NCBI GenBank assembly: GCA_039808585.1
Contig: JBDHTJ010000002.1
Location: 1 to 64,000 of the forward strand
Length of the DNA stretch: 64,000 bases
Reading direction: 5' to 3'
From: AWTP1-13 sp039808585
GTDB lineage: Bacteria; Pseudomonadota; Alphaproteobacteria; Rhizobiales; Hyphomicrobiaceae
Shown here: one piece after another, positions 26,696 through 36,461 of the stretch
Numbering within the stretch: position 1 is the first letter of the stretch
How the letters are laid out: each line of letters begins with the position of its first letter
Made by a program: the position numbers and the translations under genes
The notes under the pieces: model-generated
What the model was told of the DNA's origin: nothing
Database searches by the model: none
The model's input: the letters and a program-made list of their open reading frames with translations, nothing else

Positions 26696-27775
26696 TCAGC
26701 ACCGCTTTCGGGTGGCTTTGGAAGGGCCGTTGCCGCCCTCTTTACCGGATCCGCCCGAGGCCGCAGAAGACTGCCGCAAAGCCGCCTCCAGCGCCTCCAT
26801 GTCGGCCGGGAGTGGCGACACGAACCGCAAGTGCTTGCCCGTACGCGGATGATCAAAGGCCAGCAGCGCGGCATGTAGCGCCTGTCGCTTCAGCGCCGCC
26901 AGCGCCTCCTGGGCGCGAATCGGCAGAAGATTGGCGCTCGCCTTGTAGCCTGCGCCGTAGGTCGCATCTCCGAGAAGCGGGTGCCCCAGATGGGCCAGAT
27001 GCACACGCACCTGGTGCGTCCGGCCGGTTTCGAGCGTCACGGCAACTTCACTCGCAACCGCCCCGCACTTTCCTGCGCGCGGCACACTGGAAAAAACCTC
27101 ACGCACTTCGTAGTGGGTCACTGCGCGTCGCCCAGCCGCTTCCGCCACGACAGCCATCTTTGTCCGGTTATGGCTGCTCCGCCCGATAGGCGCGTCGATG
27201 ACACCGCGCGCCCGTTCGGGCACGCCCCAGACGATGGCGCGATACCCCCGCTCCAGGCGTCCATCCGCGCCATGCGAAGCAAATTGCGCCGCCAGCGACT
27301 GATGCGCCCGGTCCGTCTTGGCGACGACCATGAGGCCCGTCGTGTCCTTGTCGAGCCGATGCACGATCCCTGGCCTGCGCACGCCTCCGATCCCGGACAG
27401 GCTCGCTCCGCAATGCGCAATCAGCGCGTTCACGAGCGTTCCGCTCGCATGCCCTGGTGCTGGATGCACCGTGAGCCCTGCGGGCTTGTCGATTACGATA
27501 ACGTCGTCGTCCTCGTAGACGATCGAAAGCGGGATGCTCTCACCTTCCGGCTCGGCGGCCGCAGGCGCCGGCACGATGACGATGTAACGTTCACCGGCTC
27601 TCGCTTTTCGGCCGTGATCGGTGACGACGTCTCGCCCATCGCTCACGTTTCCCGACTTGATCAGCGCCTGAATGCGGGCCCGGCTCAGAACGGGCAGGCG
27701 GCGGGCCAGAAGCTTGTCGAGCCGCTCCCCCGCCTCATCCTGGCTAACGCTGACCTCCTCGACGTCCGCCTGCAT
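26696..27775 (-). CDS. rluD: RluD-type 23S rRNA pseudouridine synthase
   Basis: The 359-residue protein has an N-terminal S4 RNA-binding domain (GERLDKLLARRLPVLSRARIQ) and an RluA-family catalytic domain. The catalytic Asp is in GIVHRLDKDTTGL, and the domain includes LETGRTHQVRVHLAHLGHPLLGD in shape. RluD converts uridines in helix 69 of 23S rRNA. The C-terminal 25 residues are polar and unlike the family core. It follows the crotonase gene by 16 bases, so the two probably share a transcript. Confidence 0.92.
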   Translation of the reverse strand: MQADVEEVSVSQDEAGERLDKLLARRLPVLSRARIQALIKSGNVSDGRDVVTDHGRKARAGERYIVIVPAPAAAEPEGESIPLSIVYEDDDVIVIDKPAGLTVHPAPGHASGTLVNALIAHCGASLSGIGGVRRPGIVHRLDKDTTGLMVVAKTDRAHQSLAAQFASHGADGRLERGYRAIVWGVPERARGVIDAPIGRSSHNRTKMAVVAEAAGRRAVTHYEVREVFSSVPRAGKCGAVASEVAVTLETGRTHQVRVHLAHLGHPLLGDATYGAGYKASANLLPIRAQEALAALKRQALHAALLAFDHPRTGKHLRFVSPLPADMEALEAALRQSSAASGGSGKEGGNGPSKATRKRC

Positions 27776-27791
27776 CTGCTTGCGCGTTCTT

Positions 27792-28583
27792 CTAGCGCCC
27801 TTTCCAGTTCGGCTTGCGCTTCTCGGCGAAGGCCTTGGGGCCCTCTACCGTGTCTTCGCTGGCGGCCATGGCGAGGAACGCCGGGTAGTTCGGGTTCCGC
27901 GCTGCCATCTCGAGTGCCGGCACGTCCAGCGAGCGCATCACGACCTGCTTCGTCGCCCGGATGCTCATCGGCGAGCATTCCAATATCTGCCCGGCCCATC
28001 GGCGCGCTTCGGCCATCAGATCCTTGTGTGGCACCACCGCGGTCACGAACCCCAACTCGTAGCCCTCCTGCGCCGACACGTGCCGCCCCGTCAGCATCAT
28101 CCCCATCGCCTTCTTGAGCGGAATCTGGCGCGACAGCCGCTGCATGCCGCCGGCCGCGGCCGCCAAGCCGACCCTTGGCTCGGGCAGGGCGAATTTCGCC
28201 TGATCCGACGCAATGAGGAGGTCGCAGGCCAGCGCGATCTCGAAGCCACCGCCCATCGCAACGCCGTTCACCGCAGCGATCACTGGCTTGTCGAGATCGA
28301 AGCGCCCCGTGAGCCCCCCGAACCCCTTCGGCACCATGGGCGGCCGCACGCCATTCTTGGCCTGATAGTCGGCGTGGTACTTGAGGTCATTTCCCGCCGA
28401 GAAGGCTTTGTCGCCCGCCCCGGTGATGATCGCAACCCACAGCTCGGGATCTGCAGCGAAGCGGTCGAAGACGTCGGCGAGTTCCTGGTTGGCGATGTGA
28501 TGCAGCGCGTTGTACACCTCCGGCCGGTTGATCGTGACGATCATGAGCCGACCGTCTGTCTCGACCTTGCTGAACTCTCCCAT
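27792..28583 (-). CDS. Enoyl-CoA hydratase/isomerase family protein
   Basis: This 263-residue crotonase has the oxyanion-hole segment FSAGNDLK and both catalytic glutamates, in GGGFEIALACD and LPEPRVGLAA, so a hydratase reaction is plausible. The VGLAAAAGGMQRL region resembles CaiD-like carnitinyl-CoA dehydratase relatives, but the substrate cannot be fixed. AGGAGG precedes the ATG at 28583 at ideal spacing, which decides the start. It sits upstream of rluD in the same transcript and is not close to the fad operon. Confidence 0.9.
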   Translation of the reverse strand: MGEFSKVETDGRLMIVTINRPEVYNALHHIANQELADVFDRFAADPELWVAIITGAGDKAFSAGNDLKYHADYQAKNGVRPPMVPKGFGGLTGRFDLDKPVIAAVNGVAMGGGFEIALACDLLIASDQAKFALPEPRVGLAAAAGGMQRLSRQIPLKKAMGMMLTGRHVSAQEGYELGFVTAVVPHKDLMAEARRWAGQILECSPMSIRATKQVVMRSLDVPALEMAARNPNYPAFLAMAASEDTVEGPKAFAEKRKPNWKGR

Positions 28584-28795
28584 CAGCCTTCCTCCTGTCA
28601 GTTTCCGCTTTAATTTTCTGAATTGCATCAGCATTGGCACCGGAGCGCGGCGCCAGTGACCACGCCAAGCTACCTTATGCCTACGCCTGCCGCGACCCCC
28701 GGGATCGCAGTGATGCCTGTCAGGCCCGACGCGTGCGCCCCGCTTCACCTGAGTGTCTGCAAGTGACAGAGCCCATCGCGGGCGCAACAATTTTC

Positions 28796-29341
28796 TCAGT
28801 GGCCGTGACCGTGCTTCTGGGGCGCCGCAGCCTTCCCGTCACGGGATGTGGCGCCAAGGGGCGCAACGAGATACTCCACCTCAACTGTGCCGGCTTTCTC
28901 GAAGACGAGGGTTCCCTTGATGGATTGCCCGGCCTTCAATCCCTCCTTGAGATCCATGAACATGAGGTGATAGCCGCCGGGCTTCAGCTCGATCGTGCCG
29001 CCGGGCTTGATCTCCAGGCCATCGACCCGTTGCATCTTCATGACGTTGTCCGCCATGCTCATCTCGTGCACCTCGACGGCGCCGGCCAGCGGAAAGGTGC
29101 CGCCGACGAGGCGATCCGGCGCGCTGCCCGTGTTTGTGATCTTGACGTAGGCGCCCGCAACCTTGGCCCCACCAGGCGTGGCACGCGTCCACGCAGCGGA
29201 TATCAAAAGCGCGCCAACCTTCACCTCGCCGCCGGGGGATTTCGCATTTTTTGCGGCAACTTGCGCCCGCACCGTTTCGACTACTGCAGGCTGCAGCAGG
29301 AGAGAGCTTGCCAAAACGAGGGCGACTGCATGGGCGCGCAT
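28796..29341 (-). CDS. Periplasmic copper chaperone PCu(A)C
   Basis: The 181-residue protein has a signal peptide (MRAHAVALVLASSLLLQPAV, cleaved near VRAQ). Its PCu(A)C domain has Cu(I) ligands in the order His-x-Met (HEM in VEVHEMSM), Met (VMKMQ) and His-x-Met (YHLMFMD), the H(M)X10MX21HXM arrangement. The tail ends HGHGH, a further possible copper site. PCu(A)C proteins deliver copper to the CuA or CuB centre of cytochrome oxidase. No SCO gene is adjacent. The start at 29341 is chosen because it gives the signal peptide. Confidence 0.92.
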   Translation of the reverse strand: MRAHAVALVLASSLLLQPAVVETVRAQVAAKNAKSPGGEVKVGALLISAAWTRATPGGAKVAGAYVKITNTGSAPDRLVGGTFPLAGAVEVHEMSMADNVMKMQRVDGLEIKPGGTIELKPGGYHLMFMDLKEGLKAGQSIKGTLVFEKAGTVEVEYLVAPLGATSRDGKAAAPQKHGHGH

Positions 29342-29481
29342 CCGAAACCTCTTTGTCAGGTTCTGGTCTTCGACCCGAATTTGGGCCGCGGGACTTATAG
29401 CCCCTGCGCGACGCGAAGCGAAGAGTTCTCGGCGCGGCTTTGAGGCCGAACAGAAGCGTGCCTTTCGTGCACGCCTGGCGC

Positions 29482-30939
29482 CTAGATCGCGTTGCGATGG
29501 ACGAACCCGCGCATGGCGGTGAGCGCGAGTATCTTGAAGTCCATCCACATCGACCAGTTAGCGATATACTCGAGATCCTTGCGCACGCGTTGGCGCATCT
29601 TCTCGGGGTCCTCGGTCGGGCCGCGGAAGCCCGAGACCTGCGCCAGCCCAGTGATACCGGGCTTCACGCGGTGGCGGTTCGCATACCGCTCGACCTGTTC
29701 GCCATAGAATTCGTTGTGGGCGATGGCATGCGGACGCGGGCCGACGAGCGACATCTCGCCCCTCAGCACGTTGATCAGCTGCGGAAGCTCATCGAGACTG
29801 GTCTTGCGCAGGAAGCGACCGACACGGGTCACCCGCGGATCGTTGGCCTGTGCCTGTGTCACGACAGGACCGTTCTCGGCGACGTTCATAGTCCGGAACT
29901 TGTACACGTCGATGACCCGGTAGTTGAGGCCGTGCCGCTTCTGGCGGAAGAAGATCGGACCTGGACCTTCGAGCCGGATCGCGAGCGCGATCAACGCCAG
30001 GAAGGGCGCCGCAAAAGCGAGCAGCAGCCCGCCGACGGCGTAGTCGAACACGAGCTTGCCGATGTAGCCCCATTTGCGAATAGGCTTGGGCTGGACGTGC
30101 AAAAGGTTGGCCGCGCCGACCTGCTCCGTACCGATGATGGGAATGGTGAGATCCTGGGGATGTATCCAGACGTCGATCGGATAGGCGGAAAGACGACCGA
30201 TCAGCCTTTCAAGACGCCGGCTTTCGCCGTCACCCGGCAGCACCACGATCTCATCAACGACTTGCGTCTTGAGGAAGCTTGCGAGTTCACTGTTGGCTCT
30301 CGCCACGGGCCCGTTCGGGACATCTGAGGCAGCATAGACCCCCAGAAGCTCGACACCCGGCTCCTTGCGCAATTCAAGCGCGAGCCGCAAGCCGGCACTG
30401 ATGTCACTCTCAACGACGACCGCCATCCGGCGTGTGATGCGCCCCGTCTTCGCGAGCCACGTGAATGCGTGCGACGCCATCATGCGTAGCGACGTCACGG
30501 CAAGGAGTGCGAGCGCATACCAGACGATGAACCAGCCGCGAGAAAAGTCCGTCGAGATCTTGAGAAGATAAGCCACTGCCAGGAGGAGAAGGAATGAGAC
30601 GGTGGTAGCGCGCAGCAGGCTGCCGAGCACATTGTCCCACTCCAGGATCGCCTTGCGCTCATAAAGCTTCTGCGACCGCAGCATGAACACCGTCAGCACG
30701 CCACCCACCGCGCCGGCGAGAAGATAAGATCGGTTCGATTGCAGGCCGTCGTTCAGACCGAACTCGATGTAGAGGATCTTTGCAACGAAGGCCGCAACAA
30801 TGATTGCTGCAAATTCGCAAAGGCCGAGGACGTCGATCAGCATAGTGCCGTGCGGCAGCCAACGCCGGCTGCGGAGGCTCTTGGTGCCGAGCCCCTTCGC
30901 GGGATACTCGACCGGAACCACTGACCTGAGGACTTCCAT
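29482..30939 (-). CDS. Undecaprenyl-phosphate sugar phosphotransferase (WcaJ/PssY type)
   Basis: The 485-residue protein has four N-terminal membrane helices (from about residue 35), a cytoplasmic CoA-binding-like domain, and a fifth membrane helix (LVFDYAVGGLLLAFAAPFLAL region). The C-terminal bacterial sugar transferase domain carries VYKFRTM, SLDELPQLINVLRGEMSLVGPRPH and RHRVKPGITG. It should attach the first sugar-1-phosphate (probably glucose or galactose) to undecaprenyl phosphate, starting the repeat unit. The ATG at 30939 is preferred to an in-frame TTG at 30981. It is the polysaccharide locus gene nearest to rmlA. Confidence 0.92.
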   Translation of the reverse strand: MEVLRSVVPVEYPAKGLGTKSLRSRRWLPHGTMLIDVLGLCEFAAIIVAAFVAKILYIEFGLNDGLQSNRSYLLAGAVGGVLTVFMLRSQKLYERKAILEWDNVLGSLLRATTVSFLLLLAVAYLLKISTDFSRGWFIVWYALALLAVTSLRMMASHAFTWLAKTGRITRRMAVVVESDISAGLRLALELRKEPGVELLGVYAASDVPNGPVARANSELASFLKTQVVDEIVVLPGDGESRRLERLIGRLSAYPIDVWIHPQDLTIPIIGTEQVGAANLLHVQPKPIRKWGYIGKLVFDYAVGGLLLAFAAPFLALIALAIRLEGPGPIFFRQKRHGLNYRVIDVYKFRTMNVAENGPVVTQAQANDPRVTRVGRFLRKTSLDELPQLINVLRGEMSLVGPRPHAIAHNEFYGEQVERYANRHRVKPGITGLAQVSGFRGPTEDPEKMRQRVRKDLEYIANWSMWMDFKILALTAMRGFVHRNAI

Positions 30940-31182
30940 TAGGCGGCCACCTGACGCAAATACTATGTCTATCTGAATCAACTTTGTGCGCTGCGCAATT
31001 ACAATGTGGATGTAACATTAATCCCGGGGCGGATCCGCGACAATGTTGCTCAGTCAGCTGACAAGCAGCTATCGGACGCATTACCGTGGCAGCAAAGCCG
31101 CAGACGCAGCATCCCCGACGTGCAATTGAGCAAATTGCCCGCGAAATCGATCAGCGTAGCGGAAAGTCCGTAACCCGGACGG

Positions 31183-32061
31183 TCAGATGGAGAGATCGCT
31201 GTTGGCGACGGCAATCAGATACCGTCCATAGTCATTCGACTTCATGGCCGTGCCGAGATCAATAAGCGCTTCCTTGGTGATGAACCCCATGCGGAAGGCG
31301 ATCTCCTCGGGGCAGCAGATCCGGTAGCCCTGCCGCTTCTCCAGTGCGCGGACGAAGTCCGAAGCTTCATTGAGGCTGTCGGGCGTGCCCGTGTCGAGCC
31401 AGGCGTAGCCCCGCCCCAGCCGCTCCACGTGCAGATCACCCCGCTCCATATATATGCGGTTCAGGTCGGTGATTTCGAGTTCGCCGCGGGGCGACTTCTT
31501 GAGGGTCTTGGCATAGCCGGGCGCATCGGAATCGTAGAAATAGAGCCCGGTCACGGCCCAATTCGATTTAGGCTTTGCCGGCTTCTCCTCGATCGACACA
31601 GCCCTGCCGTTGGGCCCCAGCTCGACCACGCCATAGCGCTCGGGATCGGTCACGTTGTAGCCGAACACCGTCGCACCCTTCTTTCGCGACGAAGCTGCCT
31701 TCAAGGCATCCGGCAGACCGTGACCATAGAAGATGTTGTCGCCCAGGATCAGCGCCGAGCTTTCCCCCGCCACGAAATCCGCCCCGATGATATAGGCCTG
31801 CGCCAGCCCCTCGGGCTCCGGCTGCTCGCGGTAGGTGAAAGACATGCCCCACTTGCCACCGCAGCCCAGCAACCGCTTGAAATTGGGCAGGTCCTCAGGC
31901 GTGGAGATGATCAGAACGTCCTTGATCCCAGCCAACATCAAGGTCGACAACGGATAATAGATCATCGGCTTGTCGTAGACCGGCAGCAGCTGCTTGGACG
32001 TCACCAGCGTCATCGGGTAGAGCCGCGTGCCACGGCCTCCCGCCAATATGATCCCCTTCAT
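31183..32061 (-). CDS. rmlA: Glucose-1-phosphate thymidylyltransferase RmlA
   Basis: The 292-residue product begins with the nucleotidyltransferase signature KGIILAGGRGTRLYPMT and continues with SKQLLPVYDKPMIYYPLSTL and the ALILGDNIFYG metal-binding segment. It makes dTDP-glucose from dTTP and glucose-1-phosphate. It is the last gene of the minus-strand set rmlC-rmlB-rmlD-rmlA, beginning 13 bases after the rmlD stop. The ATG at 32061 is fixed by the family N-terminus. Confidence 0.96.
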   Translation of the reverse strand: MKGIILAGGRGTRLYPMTLVTSKQLLPVYDKPMIYYPLSTLMLAGIKDVLIISTPEDLPNFKRLLGCGGKWGMSFTYREQPEPEGLAQAYIIGADFVAGESSALILGDNIFYGHGLPDALKAASSRKKGATVFGYNVTDPERYGVVELGPNGRAVSIEEKPAKPKSNWAVTGLYFYDSDAPGYAKTLKKSPRGELEITDLNRIYMERGDLHVERLGRGYAWLDTGTPDSLNEASDFVRALEKRQGYRICCPEEIAFRMGFITKEALIDLGTAMKSNDYGRYLIAVANSDLSI

Positions 32062-32074
32062 TGCCGCCGCTCCC

Positions 32075-32974
32075 TCAACCCGCTTGCTGCGCTGCCATAA
32101 TGGCCTCGACGCAGGCCTCAGCGCCAACGTCCCATGCGGGCAACCTTAATCCAAAGTTGTTGGCGAGCTTGCTGCAGTCTAGCCGCGAGTTGGCAGGGCG
32201 GCGGGTGCGCGTCGGGAATTCGGCGGTGGTGATCGGCTTCACCCGCACGGGACGCAGGCCGCGCTGCTCGGCAAGGCGGAAGATCTCGGCGGCAAATCCC
32301 CACCAAGTGGTCTCCCCGCTGCCGGCGCAATGATAGGTGCCCCAGAGGGGCGAGGCATCCCCCTCGCTTGCCACCTTCACCGCGATGTCGAGGCAGACTT
32401 GCGCCAGGTGCGGTGCGTACGTCGGACAGCCATGCTGATCGGCAACGACGGAGACCTCTTCGCGGGTGGCACCAAGTGAGAGCATCGTTTTGACGAAGTT
32501 TTTGCCCCACGGGCTGTGCACCCATGCCGTCCGCAGGATGACGTGGCGCGCCAGCGCCGCCGCCACCTTCCGCTCGCCCTCGAGCTTGGAGGCCCCGTAA
32601 CTGCCGATGGGAGCTGGCGTATCGTCCTCCCGATAGGGCCTGTCGAGCGTGCCGTCGAATACGTAGTCAGTGGAAACGTGGATGAGCGGGACATGGCTTG
32701 TGGCACAAAGCTCGGCCAGATGACCAGGGCCAAGGGCGTTTGCAGCCATCGCCAGCTCGGTCTCGACCTCAGCATTGTCGACGGCCGTGTAGGCGGCTGC
32801 ATTGATGACCAGGTCCGGGGCATGCCGCTGCAACGCCGCCTGGAGGCTCGCTCGCTGCGTGAGATCAGCCTGCTGATGCCCAGCGCACACGACCGAGAGC
32901 GCGGATCGTTCCCCGGCAGCCTGCGCCAGCGAACGTGCCAGTTGCCCCTCGCGGCCGATGACCAATATCCGCAT
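32075..32974 (-). CDS. rmlD: dTDP-4-dehydrorhamnose reductase RmlD
   Basis: This 299-residue short-chain reductase opens with MRILVIGREGQLARSL (NADPH-binding), followed by LVINAAAYTAVDNAE, the ISTDYVFDG-type segment (VSTDYVFDGT) and the catalytic YGASKLEGE pair of Tyr and Lys. It reduces dTDP-4-dehydro-L-rhamnose to dTDP-L-rhamnose. It lies four bases after rmlB and is co-transcribed. Confidence 0.95.
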   Translation of the reverse strand: MRILVIGREGQLARSLAQAAGERSALSVVCAGHQQADLTQRASLQAALQRHAPDLVINAAAYTAVDNAEVETELAMAANALGPGHLAELCATSHVPLIHVSTDYVFDGTLDRPYREDDTPAPIGSYGASKLEGERKVAAALARHVILRTAWVHSPWGKNFVKTMLSLGATREEVSVVADQHGCPTYAPHLAQVCLDIAVKVASEGDASPLWGTYHCAGSGETTWWGFAAEIFRLAEQRGLRPVRVKPITTAEFPTRTRRPANSRLDCSKLANNFGLRLPAWDVGAEACVEAIMAAQQAG

Positions 32975-32978
32975 GGGG

Positions 32979-34067
32979 CTATTGCGCTGCCGCGGTCTGG
33001 GCTGGGGCTGCAGGCGAAGGGGCAAGCAGCCCGAGGCGCTCACCCGCATAGGTCTTGGCTCGGATCGGCCCCCACCAGCCCTCGTTGGCGAGATACCACT
33101 GAACAGTCTTGCGCAACCCGGTGTCGAAGTTCTCCTGCGCCTGCCACCCGAGTTCCGTCTCGAGCTTCGTGGCGTCGATGGCATAGCGTGCATCGTGGCC
33201 GGGCCGGTCTGCCACGAAGGTGATGAGTGAGCGGCAAGGGCGTGCAGCGGGTCGCATCTCGTCGAGCACGTCGCAAATGGCCTGCACCACCTCGATGTTG
33301 CGGCGCTCGTTGCGGCCGCCGACATTGTAGGTCTCCCCCACGCGCCCCTTGCGTACGATGGTCCACAGCGCCCGGGCGTGATCTTCCACGTACAGCCAGT
33401 CGCGGACGTTTGCCCCCGTGCCGTAGACCGGCAGCGGCTTGCCCTCGAGCGCATTGAGGATCACCAGCGGGATCAGCTTCTCGGGGAAGTGATAAGGTCC
33501 GTAGTTGTTGGAGCAGTTGGAGATCAGCGTCGGCAGCCCGAAGGTGCGCTGCCAGGCCGTGGCGAGATGGTCGCTCGCGGCCTTGGAGGCCGAATAGGGC
33601 GAGCTCGGATCATACGGCGTATCCTCGCGAAACAGACCCGTATCCCCCAGCGAGCCGTAGACCTCATCGGTGGAGACGTGCAGGAAGCGGAAGGCCGCCT
33701 TCGCCGCTTCTGGCAGTCCGGTCCAATAGCCCCGTGCCGCCTCCAGCAGCGTATAGGTGCCGATGATGTTGGTCTTGATGAACACGTCCGAGCCGGTGAT
33801 GGACCGATCGACATGGCTTTCAGCGGCAAGATGCATCACCGCATCGGGACGGAACTCGGCAAATGCCTTGTCCATGGCGGCTCGATCGGCGATGTCCGCC
33901 TTGAGGAAGTGATAGTTCGGCAAGTGGCTGACAGGGGTCAGCGACTGCAGGTTCGCGGCATAGGTCAGCTTGTCGACGTTGAGCACCTCGACGCCCACCT
34001 CGCCAACGAGGTAGCGCACCAGCGCCGACCCGATGAACCCCGCTCCGCCAGTGACGATCACGCGCAT
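32979..34067 (-). CDS. rmlB: dTDP-glucose 4,6-dehydratase RmlB
   Basis: The 362-residue extended SDR has the NAD-binding GGAGFIGSALVRYLVG, the HVSTDEVYGSLG segment with the catalytic Asp-Glu pair, and YSASKAASDHL with the Tyr and Lys of the active site. It produces dTDP-4-keto-6-deoxyglucose. That is the branch point to rhamnose (RmlC, RmlD) and, in this locus, potentially to a 4-amino sugar through the aminotransferase at 47630-48808. Confidence 0.96.
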   Translation of the reverse strand: MRVIVTGGAGFIGSALVRYLVGEVGVEVLNVDKLTYAANLQSLTPVSHLPNYHFLKADIADRAAMDKAFAEFRPDAVMHLAAESHVDRSITGSDVFIKTNIIGTYTLLEAARGYWTGLPEAAKAAFRFLHVSTDEVYGSLGDTGLFREDTPYDPSSPYSASKAASDHLATAWQRTFGLPTLISNCSNNYGPYHFPEKLIPLVILNALEGKPLPVYGTGANVRDWLYVEDHARALWTIVRKGRVGETYNVGGRNERRNIEVVQAICDVLDEMRPAARPCRSLITFVADRPGHDARYAIDATKLETELGWQAQENFDTGLRKTVQWYLANEGWWGPIRAKTYAGERLGLLAPSPAAPAQTAAAQ

Positions 34068-34083
34068 GGGACAAATCCTGCTC

Positions 34084-34665
34084 TTAAACCGCGGAAAATT
34101 GCGACACGAATTCGTTCATAAGCGGCAATGCCTTGTCCTTTTCGGACAGGATCAGATCAACCGCCGGAATAGGCCATTCTATGCCGAGCGACGGGTCATC
34201 CCAGCGGATGCCGCCTTCGTCGCGCGGAGAGTAAAGCTCCGTCACCTTGTAGATTACCTCTGTGTCCGGCTCGAGCGTGCAGTAGCCATGGGCAAAACCT
34301 TTGGGAATCCATAGCTGTAGCCAGTTCTCGGCGCTGAGCACAACGCCCGCATGGCGCCCATAGGTCGGCGACCCGACCCTCAGGTCCACAATCACGTCGT
34401 AAATCGAGCCACGCGCAACCCGCACCAGTTTGTCCTGCGCCTTCGGCGGGTTCTGGAAGTGCAGCCCACGGAGCACCCCTTGTGCCCGGGAGCAGGCGTG
34501 GTTGTCTTGCACGAAGGTTGCCGCGATCCCAGCATCTGCGAACGCCCGACTGTTGTAAGTCTCTGAGAAGAAACCGCGCTGGTCCCGGAAGATCGGTGTT
34601 CGGATCAGCTGTGCGTCGTGAAACGGCGCGAGCGGTTGAACCTCAAGCATAGCGGGAGCCTGCAT
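34084..34665 (-). CDS. rmlC: dTDP-4-dehydrorhamnose 3,5-epimerase RmlC
   Basis: The 193-residue cupin has the RmlC signatures FRDQRGFFSETYN, FVQDNHACSRAQGVLRGLHFQ (catalytic His in RGLHFQ) and IPKGFAHGYCTLEPDTEVIYKV in shape, with the second catalytic residues at the C-terminal half. It epimerises C3 and C5 of dTDP-4-keto-6-deoxyglucose. It is the first gene of the rmlCBDA set. The second in-frame ATG at 34650 is a possible alternative start. Confidence 0.95.
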   Translation of the reverse strand: MQAPAMLEVQPLAPFHDAQLIRTPIFRDQRGFFSETYNSRAFADAGIAATFVQDNHACSRAQGVLRGLHFQNPPKAQDKLVRVARGSIYDVIVDLRVGSPTYGRHAGVVLSAENWLQLWIPKGFAHGYCTLEPDTEVIYKVTELYSPRDEGGIRWDDPSLGIEWPIPAVDLILSEKDKALPLMNEFVSQFSAV

Positions 34666-35012
34666 CCTAGGGGCGGGTTTCGGATACCGCGGAATTGCGG
34701 TCGCGGCACCACCCTTACGTCTTCAAGTTGTTCAAATACAGTGCTTTCTGCAGAGAGGGTAACCGGCACGAAACTTGATAGTCGAGCGGGCAAAGGCCAC
34801 CACTGTCCCAAAGCGAGACAAAGCACCATGTCCCTCCCCTTTCACAGGCGATCTTGCTCCGCATTTGGAGCACCCGGCAGCCCGCCACCTGCTGGAGACG
34901 GGGAGCTTAACCATTCCTTAATTGTTGCACTTGCTGTCCCATCGGTGCTCGTATATTTAATGAGCTGATAAAGGTAAGTTCTTCCTTTCCCAGAAAAACG
35001 CGCGAGGCTCTC
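34666..35012. other. Divergent promoter region rmlC / export protein
   Basis: This 347-base region separates the divergent rml operon and the export-protein gene and must hold both promoters. It is AT-rich near 34900-34990 (TTAATTGTTGCACTTGC, TATATTTAATGAGC), which is the likely promoter zone for the rightward gene. No ORF, repeat or RNA gene is supported. Confidence 0.5.
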
Positions 35013-36461
35013 GTGTCCAGTTTCACCCACAAGCGGCTAGCAGCGGCTATGATGGCAGTTTGCTGCGGCGGGGCCTATCTCCTGGTCGCCGGCACCCAGC
35101 AGGCCGCCGGTTCGCGCACCGGTCCTCTCGCCTTCGAGTTCGGCCCGAACGACCAATCCTATCGCGTTCTGGCAAATGCGCAGCGCCGTGCAGCGGGCGT
35201 TCGCGTGGCCGCCCAAGTCGATGGCAATCCTCTCGTTCTGACGGACGCGCTGCCGGAACGTGCCCCTGAGAAGCCGGCCGACCCTACCACGGGCGCATCC
35301 CGCACGAAGCTCTCCGGCGTTGAGCGCATCCGGCTCCGCGTGTGGGGCAATCCCGATTTCAACGGCGAGTATGGGATCGACCCTGACCTTACCTTGTCGA
35401 TGCCCGGTCTCGGACGCCTCGACGTGGGCAACCTTACCCTCTCCGATCTCGAGCACCTCATTTCCGACCGCCTGTCATCTTCGTTGCGGCGGGATACGCG
35501 CGTCTCGGTCGAAGTTGTAAGGGCGCGCCCCTTCTTCATCATGGGGCAGATCAGTCGTCCGGGCGCAGTGGAATGGCGTCCTGGCCTCACCCTCGTCCAG
35601 GCTCTTGCACTCGCCGGTGGCGTGACCCGCCCCGGGCTTGCGGAACAAGACACCTCCGCACGCGCCCTGCTGAGCTTCTCCCTCACCCAGCTCAGCCGCC
35701 TCAAGGCCGAGAAGGAGGATGTCGCAAATACGGATCCGCAGGCTCCGATCCGCGTCACCGCTGATCCGGCCGTTGACGGCGCCCATTTGCGGCCCGAACT
35801 TGCACGCTTCAATCAGAGCATCATTCGCGACGAACAGCGTGCTGTGTTCCAGTCGCGCATTGTGAACCTGCAGAACGAGCATCGCTCAGCGCTTCGTGAG
35901 ATCGAAACGGCCCGTGCTCAGTTCGCCACAATGGACGAGCAGCGGTCGCTCACGCGCCAGGCCACGAAAGATCTCGAATACCTGAAGGAGAAGCAGCTGG
36001 TCGCCAATCGCGTCTACCTTACCCAGCGCGCGGAACTTTCCTCCATTGAATCGCGCACGCTTGAAATCAACATGGCACTCGAGCGCGCGACTTCGCGGGC
36101 AGAGGGCCTCGAGCGGCAGATCGCTCTGGCGAAGCAGGAGCGTATGGCGCTTCTCAGCGAGCGCATCGAGACCCTCGAAAAGGAAGTCGTCAACCTGCGC
36201 GCCCGGGCTGGCCTCGAGGATGGCTCCGCTCCGACTGCGCGCAAGTCGATCGAGTTCTACGTTGCCCGCAACGTCGATGGCGATCTCGACGTGGCGCCGG
36301 TCACCGTCTTCGGCGAGATCCGCCCCGGCGACGTTGTGATCGTGCTGGCCCGCAATCCGGGCGAGCGGATCGACGTGTCCAAGAACGCAATGATGCAGTA
36401 CGTGCTCGAAGCGTCCGCGCAAATGCCGCAGCGGGGCGGGGGCGATGCGAGCGCCCGCTGA
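35013..36461 (+). CDS. Polysaccharide export protein, ExoF-like (Poly_export + SLBB)
   Basis: The 482-residue protein starts at GTG, with an N-terminal hydrophobic export signal (about residues 8-32). A polysaccharide export domain follows (about residues 95-180, RLRVWGNPDFNGEYGIDPDLTLS-type). A SLBB-like beta segment (FFIMGQISRPGAVEW and LTLVQALALAGGV) and a long coiled coil (about residues 260-400) come next. The coiled coil is the hallmark of the rhizobial ExoF form, as opposed to Wza. It should sit in the periplasm or outer membrane as the export conduit. A strong terminator follows. Confidence 0.9.
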   Translation: MSSFTHKRLAAAMMAVCCGGAYLLVAGTQQAAGSRTGPLAFEFGPNDQSYRVLANAQRRAAGVRVAAQVDGNPLVLTDALPERAPEKPADPTTGASRTKLSGVERIRLRVWGNPDFNGEYGIDPDLTLSMPGLGRLDVGNLTLSDLEHLISDRLSSSLRRDTRVSVEVVRARPFFIMGQISRPGAVEWRPGLTLVQALALAGGVTRPGLAEQDTSARALLSFSLTQLSRLKAEKEDVANTDPQAPIRVTADPAVDGAHLRPELARFNQSIIRDEQRAVFQSRIVNLQNEHRSALREIETARAQFATMDEQRSLTRQATKDLEYLKEKQLVANRVYLTQRAELSSIESRTLEINMALERATSRAEGLERQIALAKQERMALLSERIETLEKEVVNLRARAGLEDGSAPTARKSIEFYVARNVDGDLDVAPVTVFGEIRPGDVVIVLARNPGERIDVSKNAMMQYVLEASAQMPQRGGGDASAR